This document shows positions 35,060 through 48,100 of a stretch of 64,000 nt of DNA, piece after piece. Numbering within the stretch: position 1 is the first letter of the stretch; each line of letters begins with the position of its first letter. A program made the position numbers and the translations under genes. Source of the DNA: Apostichopus japonicus (taxonomy: Eukaryota; Echinodermata; Holothuroidea; Aspidochirotida; Stichopodidae); contig NC_092568.1 in assembly GCF_037975245.1 (NCBI RefSeq), positions 3,689,001 through 3,753,000 on the forward strand, in the 5' to 3' direction. Under the pieces are notes generated by a model. The model did no database searches, was not told the origin of the DNA, and was given only the letters and a program-made list of their open reading frames with translations.

Positions 35060-38000
35060 TCAAATTGTGCAAGTAATAGCTGGCAACCCTCTCTATCACC
35101 CAATCAAAACCACCTTGAGAAAAGATGCCATCAGAGAGGGCGTTAATAACGCCCAAACTCGACGCGAAGTCGCATCTACCGTTTATATACGGGTTTTCAA
35201 CACGATTTTTGGCTAACAAATCAAATCTGTAACTCAGTATCATTGGGGTCCCCAAAGTAGCTGACGTTACCCACTATCACCCCATGCCAACAAACCTCGG
35301 GGGACGGTATCATTTAGGGTGTTATTAACACCCAAACTCGACGCAAAGTCGCATTAACAGTTTATATACGGTTTTTCAACACGATTTTTGGCTAACAAAT
35401 CAAATCTGTAACTCAGTATCATTGGGGTCCCCATGGTAGCTGACGCCACCCTCTATCACCCCGTACCAACAAACCTCGGTGGACGGTATCATTTATGGTG
35501 TTATTAACACCCAAACTCGACGCAAAGTCGCATTTACAGTTTATATACGGTTTTTCAACACGATTTTTGGCTAACAAATCAAATCTGTAACTCAGTATCA
35601 TTGGGGTCCCCAAAGTAGCTGACGTCACCAGCTATCACCCCATGCCAACAAACCTCGGGGGACGGTATCATTTAAGGTGTTATTAACACCCAAACTCGAC
35701 GAAAATTCTCATTTACAGTTTATATACGGTTTTTCAACACGATTTTTGGCTAACAAATCAAATCTGTAACTCAGTATCATTGGGGTCCCCAAAGTAGCTG
35801 ACGTCACCAGCTATCATCCCATACCAACAAACTCGGGGGACGGTATCATTTAGGGTGTTATTAACACCCAAACTCGACGAAAAGTATCATCTACACTTTA
35901 AATGAGGTTTTTCAACACGATTTTTGGCTACCAAATCAAACAAATAAAATCTGTAACTCAGTATCATTGGGGTCCCCAAAGTAGCTGACGTCACAAGCTA
36001 TCACCCCATACCAACAAACCTCGGGGACGGTATCATTTAGGGTATTATTAACACCCAAACTCGACGCAAAGTCGCATTTACAGTTTTTATACGGTTTTTC
36101 AACATGATTTTTGGCTAACAAATCAATCTGTAACTCAGTATCATTGGGGTCCCCAAAGTAGCTGACGTCACTAGCGATCACCCCATACCAACAAACCTCG
36201 GGGGACGGTATCATTTAAGGTGTTATTAACACCCAAACTCGACGCAAAGTCGCATTTACAGTTCATATACGGTTTTTCAACACGATTTTTGGCTAACAAA
36301 TCAAATCTGTAACTAAGTATCATTGGGGTCCCTATGGTAGCTGACGTCACCCTCTATCGCCCTATACCAACAAACCTCGGGGGACGGCATCATTTAGGGT
36401 GTTATTAACACCCAAACTCGACGAAAAGTATCATCTACAGTTTAAATACGGTTTTTCAACATGATTTTTGGCTAACAAATCAAATCTGTAACTCAGTATC
36501 ATTGGGGTCCCCATGGTAGCTGACGCCACCCTCTATCACCCCGTACCAACAAACCTCGGTGGACGGTATCATTTATGGTGTTATTAACACCCAAACTCGA
36601 CGCAAAGTCGCATTTACAGTTTATATACGGTTTTTCAACATGATTTTTGGCTAACAAATCAATTCTGTAACTCAGTATCATTGGGGTCCCCATGGTAGCT
36701 GACGTCACCCTCTATCACCCCATACCAACAAACCTCGGGGGACGGTATTGTTTATGGTGTTATTAACACCCAAACTCGACGAAAAGTCGCATTTACAGTT
36801 TATATACGGTTTTTCAACACGATTTTTGGCTAACAAATCAAATCTGTAACTCAGTATCATTGGGGTCCTCAAAGTAGCTGACATCACCAGCTATCACCCC
36901 ATGCCAACAAACCTCGGGGGACGGTATCACTTAAGGTGTTATTAACACCCAAACTTGACGCAAAGTCGCATTTACAATTTATATACGGTTTTTCAACACG
37001 ATTTTTGGCTAACAAATCAAATCTGTAACTCAGTATCATTGGGGTCCCCAAAGTAGCCGACGTCGCCATCTATCACCCCATACCAACAAACCTCGGGGGA
37101 CGGTATCATTAAAGGTGTTATTTAACACCCAAACTCGACGAAAAGTATCATCTACAGTTTAAATGAGGTTTTTTCAACATGATTTTTGGCTAACAAATCA
37201 AATCTGTAACTCAGTATCATTGGGGTCCCCAAAGTAGCCGACGTCGCCATCTATCACCCCATACCAACAAACCTCGGTGGACGGTATCATTAAAGGTGTT
37301 ATTAACACCCAAACTCGACGAAAAGTATCATCTACAGTTTAAATACGGTCTTTCAACACGATTTTTGGCCATCAAATCAAATCTGTAACTCAGTATCATT
37401 GGGGTCCCCAAAGTAGCTGACGTCACCCTCTATCACCCCATACCAACAAACCTCGGGGGACGGTATCATTTAGGGTGTTATTAACACCCAAACTCGACGC
37501 AAAGTCGCATTTACAGTTTATATACGGTTTTTCAACACGATTTTTGGCTAACAAATCAAATCTGTAACTAAGTATCATTGGGGTCCCCAAAGTAGCTGAC
37601 ATCACCAGCTATCACCTCATGCCAACAAACCTCGGGGGACGGTATCATTTAAGGTGTTTTTAACACCCAAACTTGACGCAAAGTCGCATTTACAGTTTAT
37701 ATACGGTTTTTCAACACGATTTTTGGCTAACAAATCAAATCTGTAACTCAGTATCATTGGGGTCCCAAAAGTAGCCGACATCGCCATCTATCACCCCATA
37801 CCAACAAACCTCGGTGGACGGTATCATTTAAGGTGTTATTAACACCCAAACTCGACGCAAAGTCGCATTTACAGTTTATATACGGTTTTTCAACACGATT
37901 TTTGGCTAACAAATCAAATCTGTAACTCAGTATCATTGGGGTCCCCATGGTAGCTGACGTCACCCTCTATCACCCCATTTCAACAAACCTCGGGGACGGT

Positions 38001-38575
38001 ATCATTTAAGGTGTTATTAACACCCAAACTCGACGCAAAGTCGCATTTACAGTTTATATACGGTTTTTCAACACGATTTTTGGCTAACAAATCAAATCTG
38101 TAACTCAGTATCATTGGGGTCCCCATGGTAGCTGACGCCACCCTCTATCACCCCGTACCAACAAACCTCGGTGGACGGTATCATTTATGGTGTTATTAAC
38201 ACCCAAACTCGACGCAAAGTCGCATTTACAGTTTATATACGGTTTTTCAACACGATTTTTGGCTAACAAATCAAATCTGTAACTCAGTATCATTGGGGTC
38301 CCCATGGTAGCTGACGCCACCCTCTATCACCCCGTACCAACAAACCTCGGTGGACGGTATCATTTAAGGTGTTATTAACACCCAAACTCGACGCAAAGTC
38401 GCATTTACAGTTTATATACGGTTTTTCAACACGATTTTTGGCTAACAAATCAAATCTGTAACTCAGTATCATTGGGGTCCCCAAAGTAGCTGACGTCACC
38501 CTCTACCACCCCTTACCAACAAACCTCGGGGGACGGTATCATTTAGGGTGTTATTAACACCTAAACTCGACGCAA
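35060..38575 (-). repeat. Left tandem array, about 19 units of 179 bp
   Basis: The anchor word CTCAGTATCATTGGGGTC (one unit has CTAAG) recurs every 178-180 bp from 35232 to 38461, giving 19 units. One unit near 35940 is longer by about 10 bp. Read on the minus strand each unit contains a CRE palindrome TGACGTCA (some copies changed), GGGGACCCC, a TATA-like GTATATAAACTG and the inverted repeat GGTGTTAATAACACC. The first 65 bp (35060-35124) are a degraded unit. Open frames of about 60 codons in many units follow from sequence conservation, and 179 is not a multiple of three. Confidence 0.95.
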
Positions 38576-40109
38576 GCTATCCGATTTATATTTAGTGTAG
38601 AGAGAATGTGTCTCACATTATAGAAAGAAGAGAAATTAATTGAGAAAGCCGTAAATTAAAATGAAGCTATTAGGAAAGCTATGATTTTTTACGGAATACC
38701 TTTTATTATATACAAAGATACATAAGTAAGCTTAAAATGACCCTACTCATATAGTATCGTTGAAATGAAATAACAAGAAACTTCCCCGATCAGTATATCC
38801 GGACCAATTCGGAATAGATATTAGTGTCAGTGTACAGTCACATTTCACCGTATTACAAGAGTTAGTCAAAATATAGTTAATATGTCTCCAAACTTCTTTT
38901 AGTATGTGTGTAGAAGTTTATCGATATGCAACCGCAATGGAGAATAGAAGGCTTAGCGATGTTGTATTCCTTTTAAATACCAAAGGAATTAATCCCCGTG
39001 AACTAAAGATGGATTTATTTGACAGACAACAAAATCATGTCGACAGTATAAGCAAATTGTGAAAGTTCAGGCCCGATTTTCCTAAAATGGGATCCAATAG
39101 AACCAATTTGAGATAACATGTGATGGGTAGTCTAATGACAATGATCCAACTGTAAATTTGGTTTAGACAAAACATATCATATAAATTGGTTAGCGATAAA
39201 TGTTATCATGGCATTTTTCTCAAATTGTCTTCAATCAACCACCTAATTGCATATAAGCATGTGAATTGTTTTAAGACGTTGGACCACCGAGTTGCAAACA
39301 CGATGATCAAATCCATGGTTTTTGGTTATTTCTCTCAAATACGTTTGCGTTAAAGCATCAATTCCGTCACAGGATATAACGTATCTGACCTCCTTGTTCA
39401 AATTGTGCCGAAAAAAACTTATTTTATAAATGACTGGTTAAAGTGAATAAAAAAGAATAAACGGCTCATGATTCGAAATACATAAATTAGCCTAATATAT
39501 TGACTCGATATCTGGCATTTAACATTGACAGCACATATACAATATGTTTCTTGTATATAATAAGGGGAATGTATATATCAAGTATGGCTTTCAATCAAGG
39601 TTTACTTACTGAAGTAGTTGAGATATTTTCATATTTTCAACAATGTTAAGATGATGATTTGATTGTGTACCAGTTTTTGCAATCAAACGCATAACGGCCA
39701 AAACTACGTGAAAAGCAGCTGGGCTGATATCTTTTCAAGTTATACGTACATTTCATGAAGTTTTAAGTTGCATTGACTTTTTTAGTTACACATACACAAC
39801 AAACAAACAACAAACAAACTTAGACAAACTCCACATGAATCTTCATAGATCTTCCGGCATTCAGCAGTAAGCTGATAAGAACCTAATTCTTCAATAGACA
39901 TGCAACAAACGACAAGTAATGAAATTAATATCTAAGTAGAAGAGAAGAGAAAAGACCATGACTTTTTAAGCAAATTACAGGGTATACTAATTATGGATTA
40001 CCTTTTGAAAGTTTATTGAAAAATTTAGTGATATTTCTTTTAAAAAAAAACTTTTATTGCTGAAGAAAATCACAGTGTTGTACACAAAATCGCAAATTTG
40101 AGGGGACAA
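38576..40109. other. Central region of the foldback-like element, left part
   Basis: AT-rich, with a CAAA/CAAACAAA microsatellite near 39796-39820. No open frame or domain is recognised. Confidence 0.5.
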
Positions 40110-40561
40110 ACTAAAACGAATGACAGCGAATGACCGAATGACAATTGACTTTGTACAGGGTTAATTATCATTTGCGAATGACAGCGAATGACAGCGAATG
40201 ATAACGAATGACAACGAATGACAACGAAGGACACTGTTGAGTGGAGATAGAATGATTAACGGAGTGGAGTAAATGCGGTTATTGGTTTTCTACGCAAAAA
40301 TGATTTGAGGAAAATCGCATGTTACGTGGTTGCAGGGTTTTGGTGTAATTTACGGATAGAAACCACAGGGATAGTTTTTGTGTGAGAATGCGCTTGAGTG
40401 CTGTGCTTTTTACCTCTATAGATTTATAGAGAAAGATAACTGAAGCCGTTTCAAGATTATAGTATTGTTAGTTTCTAACAATTAATATCGGAAAAATGAC
40501 GTTAAATTTACTTTTTAAAATCAGACTTACAATTTCGCTTACTATAAGGTGCGTTTTTTAA

Positions 40562-41651
40562 CAGTGGCGGCGGAACAGGGGGGCTTGGGGGGGGGGGGCT
40601 CAGCCCCCAATGAAAAAGTTGAGGGGGCAAATGCATGATATGCCCCCCCCCCAATATTTACCAAGGCTCCGAAACGTGCATCTGCCCATTTTTCAATGCA
40701 TACTTGTCGATCTGTCCGATGCACAGGTACACTATATAGGTGTAATAATTTAAGTAATTGCTGGGGGACCCTCGGCCCGTCCCATAGCTATAGACCACAT
40801 TGTCACCCCAACCGCGTCTTCACGCCCCGTGAAAAGTGGAAGCCGCGAGTGTGAGTACCGGTAAGCGTAACACAACTTCGTCTTAGGCCAATGCCTTGCC
40901 TCATTTCAGCCAGTTCTCCAACATCCCCTTACTTAGTGGCGGAGCGTCCATATATACAGTCAGGGGGCGGATGCCCCCCCCCCCCATGAAGGACTCAAAT
41001 GGACTGCTGGCGCCCTTTTCAGCTTTTCACTACTTTTTACTTATTCGCGATTATTGACTATTTTATTGCGCTCTCATATACCTATTGACATTTGTCATAT
41101 TCTGTTGGTGTAATTTTCCGACAAAATGGCGACGACACCTATTTATTCTCCGTTTATCTGCAAATTAGCAAGGCCCGGAAAGGGTCATTTCCTGCAATCT
41201 AGGGAGTATCTTTACTCAAAAATTTTCTGTAAGCTCCGCGCCAACCTGTGGTGGCGCTCTGCTTAGATAGTGTCGAAAGCGCCCCTATAGACCATTCTTG
41301 CCCCCCCTGACCAATACCCCTAGCTCCGCCACTGCCCTTACTACACTCAAAAACGCCTTTGCGAGTACACTACGAGTAATAGCAACTCTCTTAAAACACC
41401 ATCGAATATACAAATTACAATGTTTTTTACAGACTTTAACGTGCAATCTGAGAAATTGCAGGCTTGAGACCCATATTTTAGGGCTAGGTATTCGCAGCAT
41501 AAAACACTCGGGAAGTGCCGTTTCCGGCCATCTGGGGGTTTGAAAAAACCCAAAATTTTCTTGTACGCTCCGCGCCGACTGATGGTGGCGCTCCGCTTAG
41601 ATAGTCTCCACACATTAGCCCCCCAATAATTTTTCCGTTCCGCCGCGCCTG
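40562..41651. mobile_element. Non-autonomous hAT (1,090 bp), host of another hAT
   Basis: Ends CAGTGGCGGCGGAACAGG and CCGTTCCGCCGCGCCTG are inverted repeats with a few mismatches. Flanks CGTTTTTTAA and CGTTTTTA resemble an 8-bp duplication altered by T-run slippage. The subterminal block GGTGGCGCTCCGCTTAGATAG lies about 45-70 bp inside the right end. Confidence 0.75.
40934..41334. mobile_element. Nested non-autonomous hAT (401 bp)
   Basis: Ends TAGTGGCGGAGC and TAGCTCCGCCACTG are inverted repeats (first base changed), flanked by the perfect 8-bp duplication CCCTTACT (40926-40933 and 41335-41342). It carries its own copy of the GGTGGCGCTCTGCTTAGATAG block about 60 bp from the right end. Confidence 0.88.
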
Positions 41652-41831
41652 CGTTTTTATCTTGTCCGTACTTTACTAGATCTAGATACCCACGAAGTCT
41701 GAACTGTGATATCCGGTTGAAGCAAATTTCTGTGCTGTCATTACTGTCATTCGTTTTAGTCAAAGCATTTTTTTAGTGTGTACAACATATTGTCATTCGT
41801 TATGTGTAACGCAATTGTCATTCGTTTTAGT

Positions 41832-42066
41832 AACACCCAATTTGAGCCCCGGATGACCTTTGGCCCCAAATTCTTACCACTACTGTTCAAGTAACACTAT
41901 GACCAACATTCTTCATAATCCAATGCAAACTGCACGAAAAGAACCTTCGGTATTACATACAACTTACTGCAAAAGATAAGTAGATGATCTTTGACATCCA
42001 TATTTTGAACTCACCATAATTATGTCTCCATATTAAGTGAACACTATGACCCAGCATGGTGATCAC
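41832..42066. other. Central region of the foldback-like element, middle part
   Basis: Text such as GATGACCTTTGGCCCCAAATT and AGTAACACTATGACC recurs in altered form after 43413 (GATGACCTCTGTATAACCTTTGG, GGACACTATGATC), so this area is an older short repeat split by the hAT at 42067. Confidence 0.45.
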
Positions 42067-43404
42067 CAGGGTTGTCACCACGCCGGACTGCGCCGGGCGG
42101 TGCTACCCAGCTCTCAAAATTTCCGCCCGGTACTCAAGGTCAATTTCAGCGTTACCGCCCGGCACAAATTAGCCTACAGTACCGCCAATAAGTAACTTGG
42201 TAAAGATTAGCGCGATTCAGTGCAAAACGCAGCTTATCTGTAATTAACCCCGCTCCAAATAAAGGAACGCTACTTTCCCCGCACTCCAAATAAAGGAACG
42301 CAAATTCCCCTCGCTAGCTATTCACCACCGACACAATGGGAGTGAACCGATCGATAGAACCCTATTCATAGCGTGGAGGTAGCGTAAACCAGGGAGTTCA
42401 TAACAACTCCCTGCGTAAACCGATCGCTTGTAACCAACACACGTTATATGCAATTGTTTATTGTAAACATCCAGAGTAGGCCTACGAGCACGAGTACGAA
42501 GTTTACGAACTTTGACTGAAAGAAAGTTTTAAACGAGAATAGTTTCATGTTGAAGGGCAAAACCTTTTTATACATGTTTATTTTATTCCCCGATATGTTC
42601 TGGTTACCAGAAGTAATAAAAAGCAAGAAGGAAACTTCGTGCCTTATCCTGCTTGCGGGAAGTTCCTGCTTGCGGGAAGTTCCTGCTTGCGGGAAGATCA
42701 CTATACATACATACATACATACATACATCCTTTCGGGATTACATATCATTTTTAGTAGTAACATTAGGCCTCGCGTTTGTGTGGACTTTAGGCACATTAG
42801 GCTAGGAAACGTTGCACTGAGTACTGTTCGAAAAACATGTCGAGACAAGACTCGGTGCATTGGATACTGTTCGCTGTTTAGTTATGCATGTAGAGACGTT
42901 CCACTGCCAATCGTTTCTTGGCGATTTGCCAAGTTTAACTAAGAACAAGTGTTTCACGCACATTGTAAGAATGTTGTACAGTACTGTAGCATGCAAATCA
43001 TCAGACGACAGCCTGCTGTACCAATGATTTCCCGCGTACACTGCCGTACAGGTAAAATGTGAATTCCTTTTTGGGGGGATTTAATGGTCATGCATACTAA
43101 ATGAGAACAATGTGCATTTGGAACAATAACACTGGGGTGAGTGATGAGGGGCTCTAAATACAAAAAAATACCAAAAAAGATCCCAGGAAAATTCAGTGAT
43201 CCACATGAAAAACAAAGGTATCTCAGAAGAATTTTGAGGATCAAAACCCTTTCTAAATGCCACCATTTTGCATGTAGGCACCATCAGGATTTGAAAATTT
43301 TTCAAAAGGGGAGGGGGACACCCCCTCCCTTTATACCCCTCCCCCAGGGCGCGGATCACTGTCACAGATTACCCGGCTCTAAAAATGGTCTGGTGACAAC
43401 CCTG
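42067..43404. mobile_element. Non-autonomous hAT (1,338 bp)
   Basis: Ends CAGGGTTGTCACCA and TGGTGACAACCCTG are perfect inverted repeats, flanked by the perfect 8-bp duplication GTGATCAC (42059-42066 and 43405-43412). Inside are three tandem GCGGGAAGTTCCTGCTT units (about 42654-42696), a (CATA)n microsatellite (42703-42728) and two AAATAAAGGAACGC repeats (42261, 42291). Open frames on both strands are featureless. Confidence 0.92.
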
Positions 43405-43412
43405 GTGATCAC

Positions 43413-44194
43413 CCATATAGGAGAAGCATTTTGAGTGTGTTCACACAATTAACCCAGATGACCTCTGTATAACCTTTGGCATAAACTTACTAAACACCCA
43501 TATGACCCACTACTCAAGGACACTATGATCAAGTTTGGTCATCTTTCATTGATGTGTACACATGCTCTAACTTCACTGGAATGAAAATTTAAAAAATAGC
43601 TCTTTCGACTTTTAACTATTGGTGTATCATTTAGAGAGACCTGAATCCAGGTCAACAAAACGTACCTACACAAGTCTGTGTAATCAACAACCGATGAAAC
43701 CTCAAGTTTTTTGTTTCAGTCACTATCGGTTTAATCCGTACTATACCGTTAACCAACTCAGGGCATAATCAACAGGCATGCAGTTACCTAAATCTTATTT
43801 TCTATCGTCGGCTAAATTCTTCAATCTCCTTTTATGTTCCAACAAAGGTACCCTCGTGATGTTTCAGAAGACATATATTGGATATGGAGGGATCAACTTG
43901 TATTTTATAAGTTACAAACGTCATATAATGAACAAAGGGTGTATGCGTGTTCCCTTTAAAGTGCACTCAACCAATGATAATGTTTCTCTACCACAGATCT
44001 AACAACTGCTGAATACAGATCTGATAAGATACACTCACCATCAAAAATACAAAAGCAGGAGCACTAATTCAATTAGTACATTTGTATCCATGCATGATAA
44101 GGTTATTTATCCCAGGTTGTGATGATCACTCTTGTTCCATGTTCTGAAGTTGCCCTTCATGAATTTTGAATATGTATTAACCAGGTAATAACGC
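43413..44194. other. Central region of the foldback-like element, right part
   Basis: AT-rich; a featureless 74-codon open stretch lies at 43778-44002. No domain recognised. Confidence 0.45.
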
Positions 44195-45169
44195 CAGGGT
44201 TCTCGCCAGTCCGATTTAACCGGGCGGGGCTCCAGGTTTGAATTTGATTTTGGCTCTCGCCGATCGGTTCGAAAGTTGTGCGCCCTAGCTGTTTGAAAGT
44301 TGGGTGCCTGGTTTTATAGCTGTTATAAATAATCAACGTTAGCAAGTACTACTGAAACATTTTGACATTTTTAATGTGAATAAAACCATCGACTAAATAT
44401 TCACACTTTTCAGTTCACTCTTCCTATTCCCAACTGCAACCACGGCAAATAACACATTCCAGGTATCACGTAAGCGCTTCAGTATAGTGATATCGCGACA
44501 CAAACGATCCCTGCTTTTACACAGCAAAAGGTTGCGAACGAAGTTTGTGTTTTCTGGGTACTGAGAGATGCCAGAATGTTTGTATTTAAACATCGTATAA
44601 CCTAAACCAGGGCAGGAAAAAAATGAAGTCACAACTGAATCACCGTGACACACACACACAAAAAAAATAGTCATTCAGTTTATGTAGCAGTTTATGTAAT
44701 GTTGACTCTAGTCAATGGTCAGCTGACTATTTTTCTTTATACTGTAGAGTATAACTAACAGCAATGTCCAGGTTATTGCCATACATTTGAAAATTTAAGA
44801 AATCATAGCTTTGTAAAGTAGCGCGAATTTCAAGTGGCTTGGCTGTTGGAAGAATCACCAAGACCAGTTTATTTTGTCTTTATTACTCGGCAGTCATGTA
44901 TAACTCTAAGTTATTGAAAAATATTTGAGCATTTATAAATCATAGCTCGAGAAAGTCAATTTCAAGCAGTTTGCCTACTTAGAAAAGACGAAAATCGCGG
45001 AGCTTCCGGGGGCTTAGCCCCTTGGACCCACACAACGAACTTTGCCCCTTGACCGCACGCCGAGAGTGCGATCGCTACGCTACGCGATCGCGCGGATACC
45101 CTTGGCATCCGAATTGATCATCGGCACTTGAGACCACCCGGTTTGACAAAAAAGCGGGCGAGAACCCTG
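44195..45169. mobile_element. hAT-like element (975 bp)
   Basis: Ends CAGGGTTCTCGCC and GGCGAGAACCCTG are perfect 13-bp inverted repeats, related in style to the element at 42067. A clear 8-bp flanking duplication is not found, so one flank may have been altered. No transposase. Confidence 0.65.
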
Positions 45170-45182
45170 CAGGTTTTAATTT

Positions 45183-48100
45183 TAATGACAAATTCCAAAA
45201 GTAAGATTGATTTGTAAGCCAAAAACTGTGTTGAAAAACCGTATACTAACGGTAGATGAGACTCTGCCTCGAGTTTGGGTGTTAACACCCTAAATGATAC
45301 CGTCCCCCGATTTTTGTTGGCATGGGGTAATAGAGGGTAACGCTAGCTTCTTTGGGGACCCCAATGATACTGAGTTACAGATTTGATTTGTTAGCCAAAA
45401 ATCGTGTTGAAAAACCGTATATAAACTGTAAATGCGACTTTGCGTCAAGTTTGGGTGTTAATAACACCTTAAATGATACCGTCCCCCGAGGTTTGTTGGC
45501 ATGGGGTAATAGCTGGTGATGTCAGCTACTTTGGGGACCCCAATGATACTGAGTTACAGATTTGATTTGTTAGCCAAAAATCGTGTTGAAAAACCGTATA
45601 TAAACTGTAAATGCGACTTTGCGTCAAGTTTGGGTGTTAATAACACCTTAAATGATACCGTCCCCCGAGGTTTGTTGGCATGGGGTAATAGCTGGTGATG
45701 TCAGCTACTTTGGGGACCCCAATGATACTGAGTTACAGATTTGATTTGTTAGCCAAAAATCGTGTTGAAAAACCGTATATAAACTGTAAATGCGACTTTG
45801 CGTCAAGTTTGGGTGTTAATAACACCTTAAATGATACCGTCCCCCGAGGTTTGTTGGCATGGGGTAATAGCTGGTGATGTCAGCTACTTTGGGGACCCCA
45901 ATGATACTGAGTTACAGATTTGATTTGTTAGCCAAAAATCGTGTTGAAAAACCGTATATAAACTGTAAATGCGACTTTGCGTCGAGTTTGGGTGTTAATA
46001 ACACCTTAAATGATACCGTCCCCCGAGGTTTGTTGGCATGGGGTAATAGCTGGTGATGTCAGCTACTTTGGGGACCCCAATGATACTGAGTTACAGATTT
46101 GATTTGTTAGCCAAAAATCGTGTTGAAAAACCTCATTTAAACTGTAAATGCGACTTTGCGTCGAGTTTGGGTGTTAATAACACCATAAATGATACCGTCC
46201 CCCGAGGTTTGTTGGTATGGGGTGATAGAGGGTGACGTCAGCTACCATGGGGACCCCAATGATACTGAGTTACAGATTTGATTTGTTAGCCAAAAATCGT
46301 GTTGAAAAACCGTATTTAAACTGTAGATGATACTTTTCGTCGAGTTTGGGTGTTAATAACACCATAAATGATACCGTCCCCCGAGGTTTGTTGGTATGGG
46401 GTGATAGCTGGTGATGTCAGCTACTTTGGGGACCCCAATGATACTGAGTTACAGATTTGATTTGTTAGCCAAAAATCGTGTTTGAAAACCGTATATAAAC
46501 TGTAAATGCGACTTTGCGTCGAGTTTGGGTGTTAATAACACCATAAATGATACCGTCCCCCGAGGTTTGTTGGTATGGGGTGATAGAGGGTGACGTCAGC
46601 TACTTTGGGGACCCCAATGATACTGAGTTACAGATTTGATTTGTTAGCCAAAAATCGTGTTGAAAAACCGTATATAAACTGTAGATGATACTTTTCGTCG
46701 AGTTTGGGTGTTAATAACACCCTAAATGATACCGTCCCCCGAGGTTTGTTGGTATGGGGTGATAGAGGGTGACGTCAGCTACCATGGGGACCCCAATGAT
46801 ACTGAGTTACAGATTTGATTTGTTAGCCAAAAATCGTGTTGAAAAACCGTATATAAACTGTAGATGATACTTTTCGTCGAATTTGGGTGTTAATAACACC
46901 TTAAATGATACCGTCCCCCGAGGTTTGTTGGCATGGGGTGATAGAGGGTGACGTCAGCTACCATGGGGACTCCAATGATACTGAGTTACAGATTTGATTT
47001 GTTGGCCAAAAATCGTGTTGAAAAACCGTATATAAACTGTAAATGAGACTTTGCGTCGAGTTTGGGTGTTAATAACACCCTAAATGATACCGTCCCCCGA
47101 GGTTTGTTGGCATGGGGTGATAGCTGGTAACGTCAGCTACGTTTTTGCTCCCAGATGATACTGTGTTACAGATTTGATTTGTTAGCCAAAAATCGTGTTG
47201 AATGACCGTATATAAACTGTAGATGATACTTTTCGTCGAGTTTGGGTGTTAATAACACCCTAAATGATACCGTCCCCCGAGGTTTGTTGGTATGGGATGA
47301 TAGCTGGTGACGTCAGCTACCATGGGGACCCCAATGATACTGAGTTACAGATTTGATTTGTTAGCCAAAAATCGTGTTGAAAAACCGTATATAAACTGTA
47401 AATGAGACTTTGCGTTGACTTTGGGTGTTAATAACACCTTAAATGATACCGTCCCCCGAGGTTTGTTGGTATGGGGTGATAGAGGGTGACGTCAGCTACT
47501 TTGGGGACCCCAATGATACTGAGTTACAGATTTGATTTGTTAGCCAGAAATCGTGTTGAAAAAACGTATATAAACGGTAAATGCGACTTTGCGTCGAGTT
47601 TGGGTGTTAATAACACCTTAAATGATACCGTCCCCCGAGGTTTGTTGGTATGGGGTTATAGCTGGTGACGTCAGCTACCATGGGGACCCCAATGATACTG
47701 AGTTACAGATTTGATTTGTTAGCCAAAAATCGTGTTGAAAAACCGTATATAAACTGTAAATGCGACTTTGCGTCGAGTTTGGGTGTTAATAACACCATAA
47801 ATGATACCGTCCCCCGAGGTTTGATGGCATGGGGTGATAGAGGGTGATGTAAGCTACTTTGGGGACCCCAATGATACTGAGTTACAGATTTGATTTGTTA
47901 GCCAAAAATCGTGTTGAAAAACCGTATATAAACTGTAAATGCGACTTTGCGTCGAGTTTGGGTGTTAATAACACCATAAATGATACCGTCCTCCGAGGTT
48001 TGTTGGTATGGGGTGATAGAAGGTGACGTCAGCTACCATGGGGACCCCAATGATACTGAGTTACAGATTTGATTTGTTAGCCAAAAATCGTGTTGAAAAA

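Larger units (their letters stand above)
40110..41831. mobile_element. Unclassified element with ACTAAAACGAATGACA ends
   Basis: ACTAAAACGAATGACA at 40110-40125 faces TGTCATTCGTTTTAGT at 41816-41831 (a second copy lies at 41745-41760). The left side continues with many GCGAATGACA/ACGAATGACA repeats up to 40235. The inverted 16-mer is perfect. I find no clear target duplication. It lies within the foldback-like element and has itself been entered by the hAT at 40562-41651. Confidence 0.55.

Noticed and set aside
35060-38575. CRISPR-like array
   Set aside because: The units are contiguous 179-bp repeats with no unique spacers, in a eukaryotic context.
38576-44194. A transposase gene in the centre of the foldback-like element
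   Set aside because: Both strands were read for THAP, hAT and DDE-type motifs; none was found outside the nested insertions, which also lack them.
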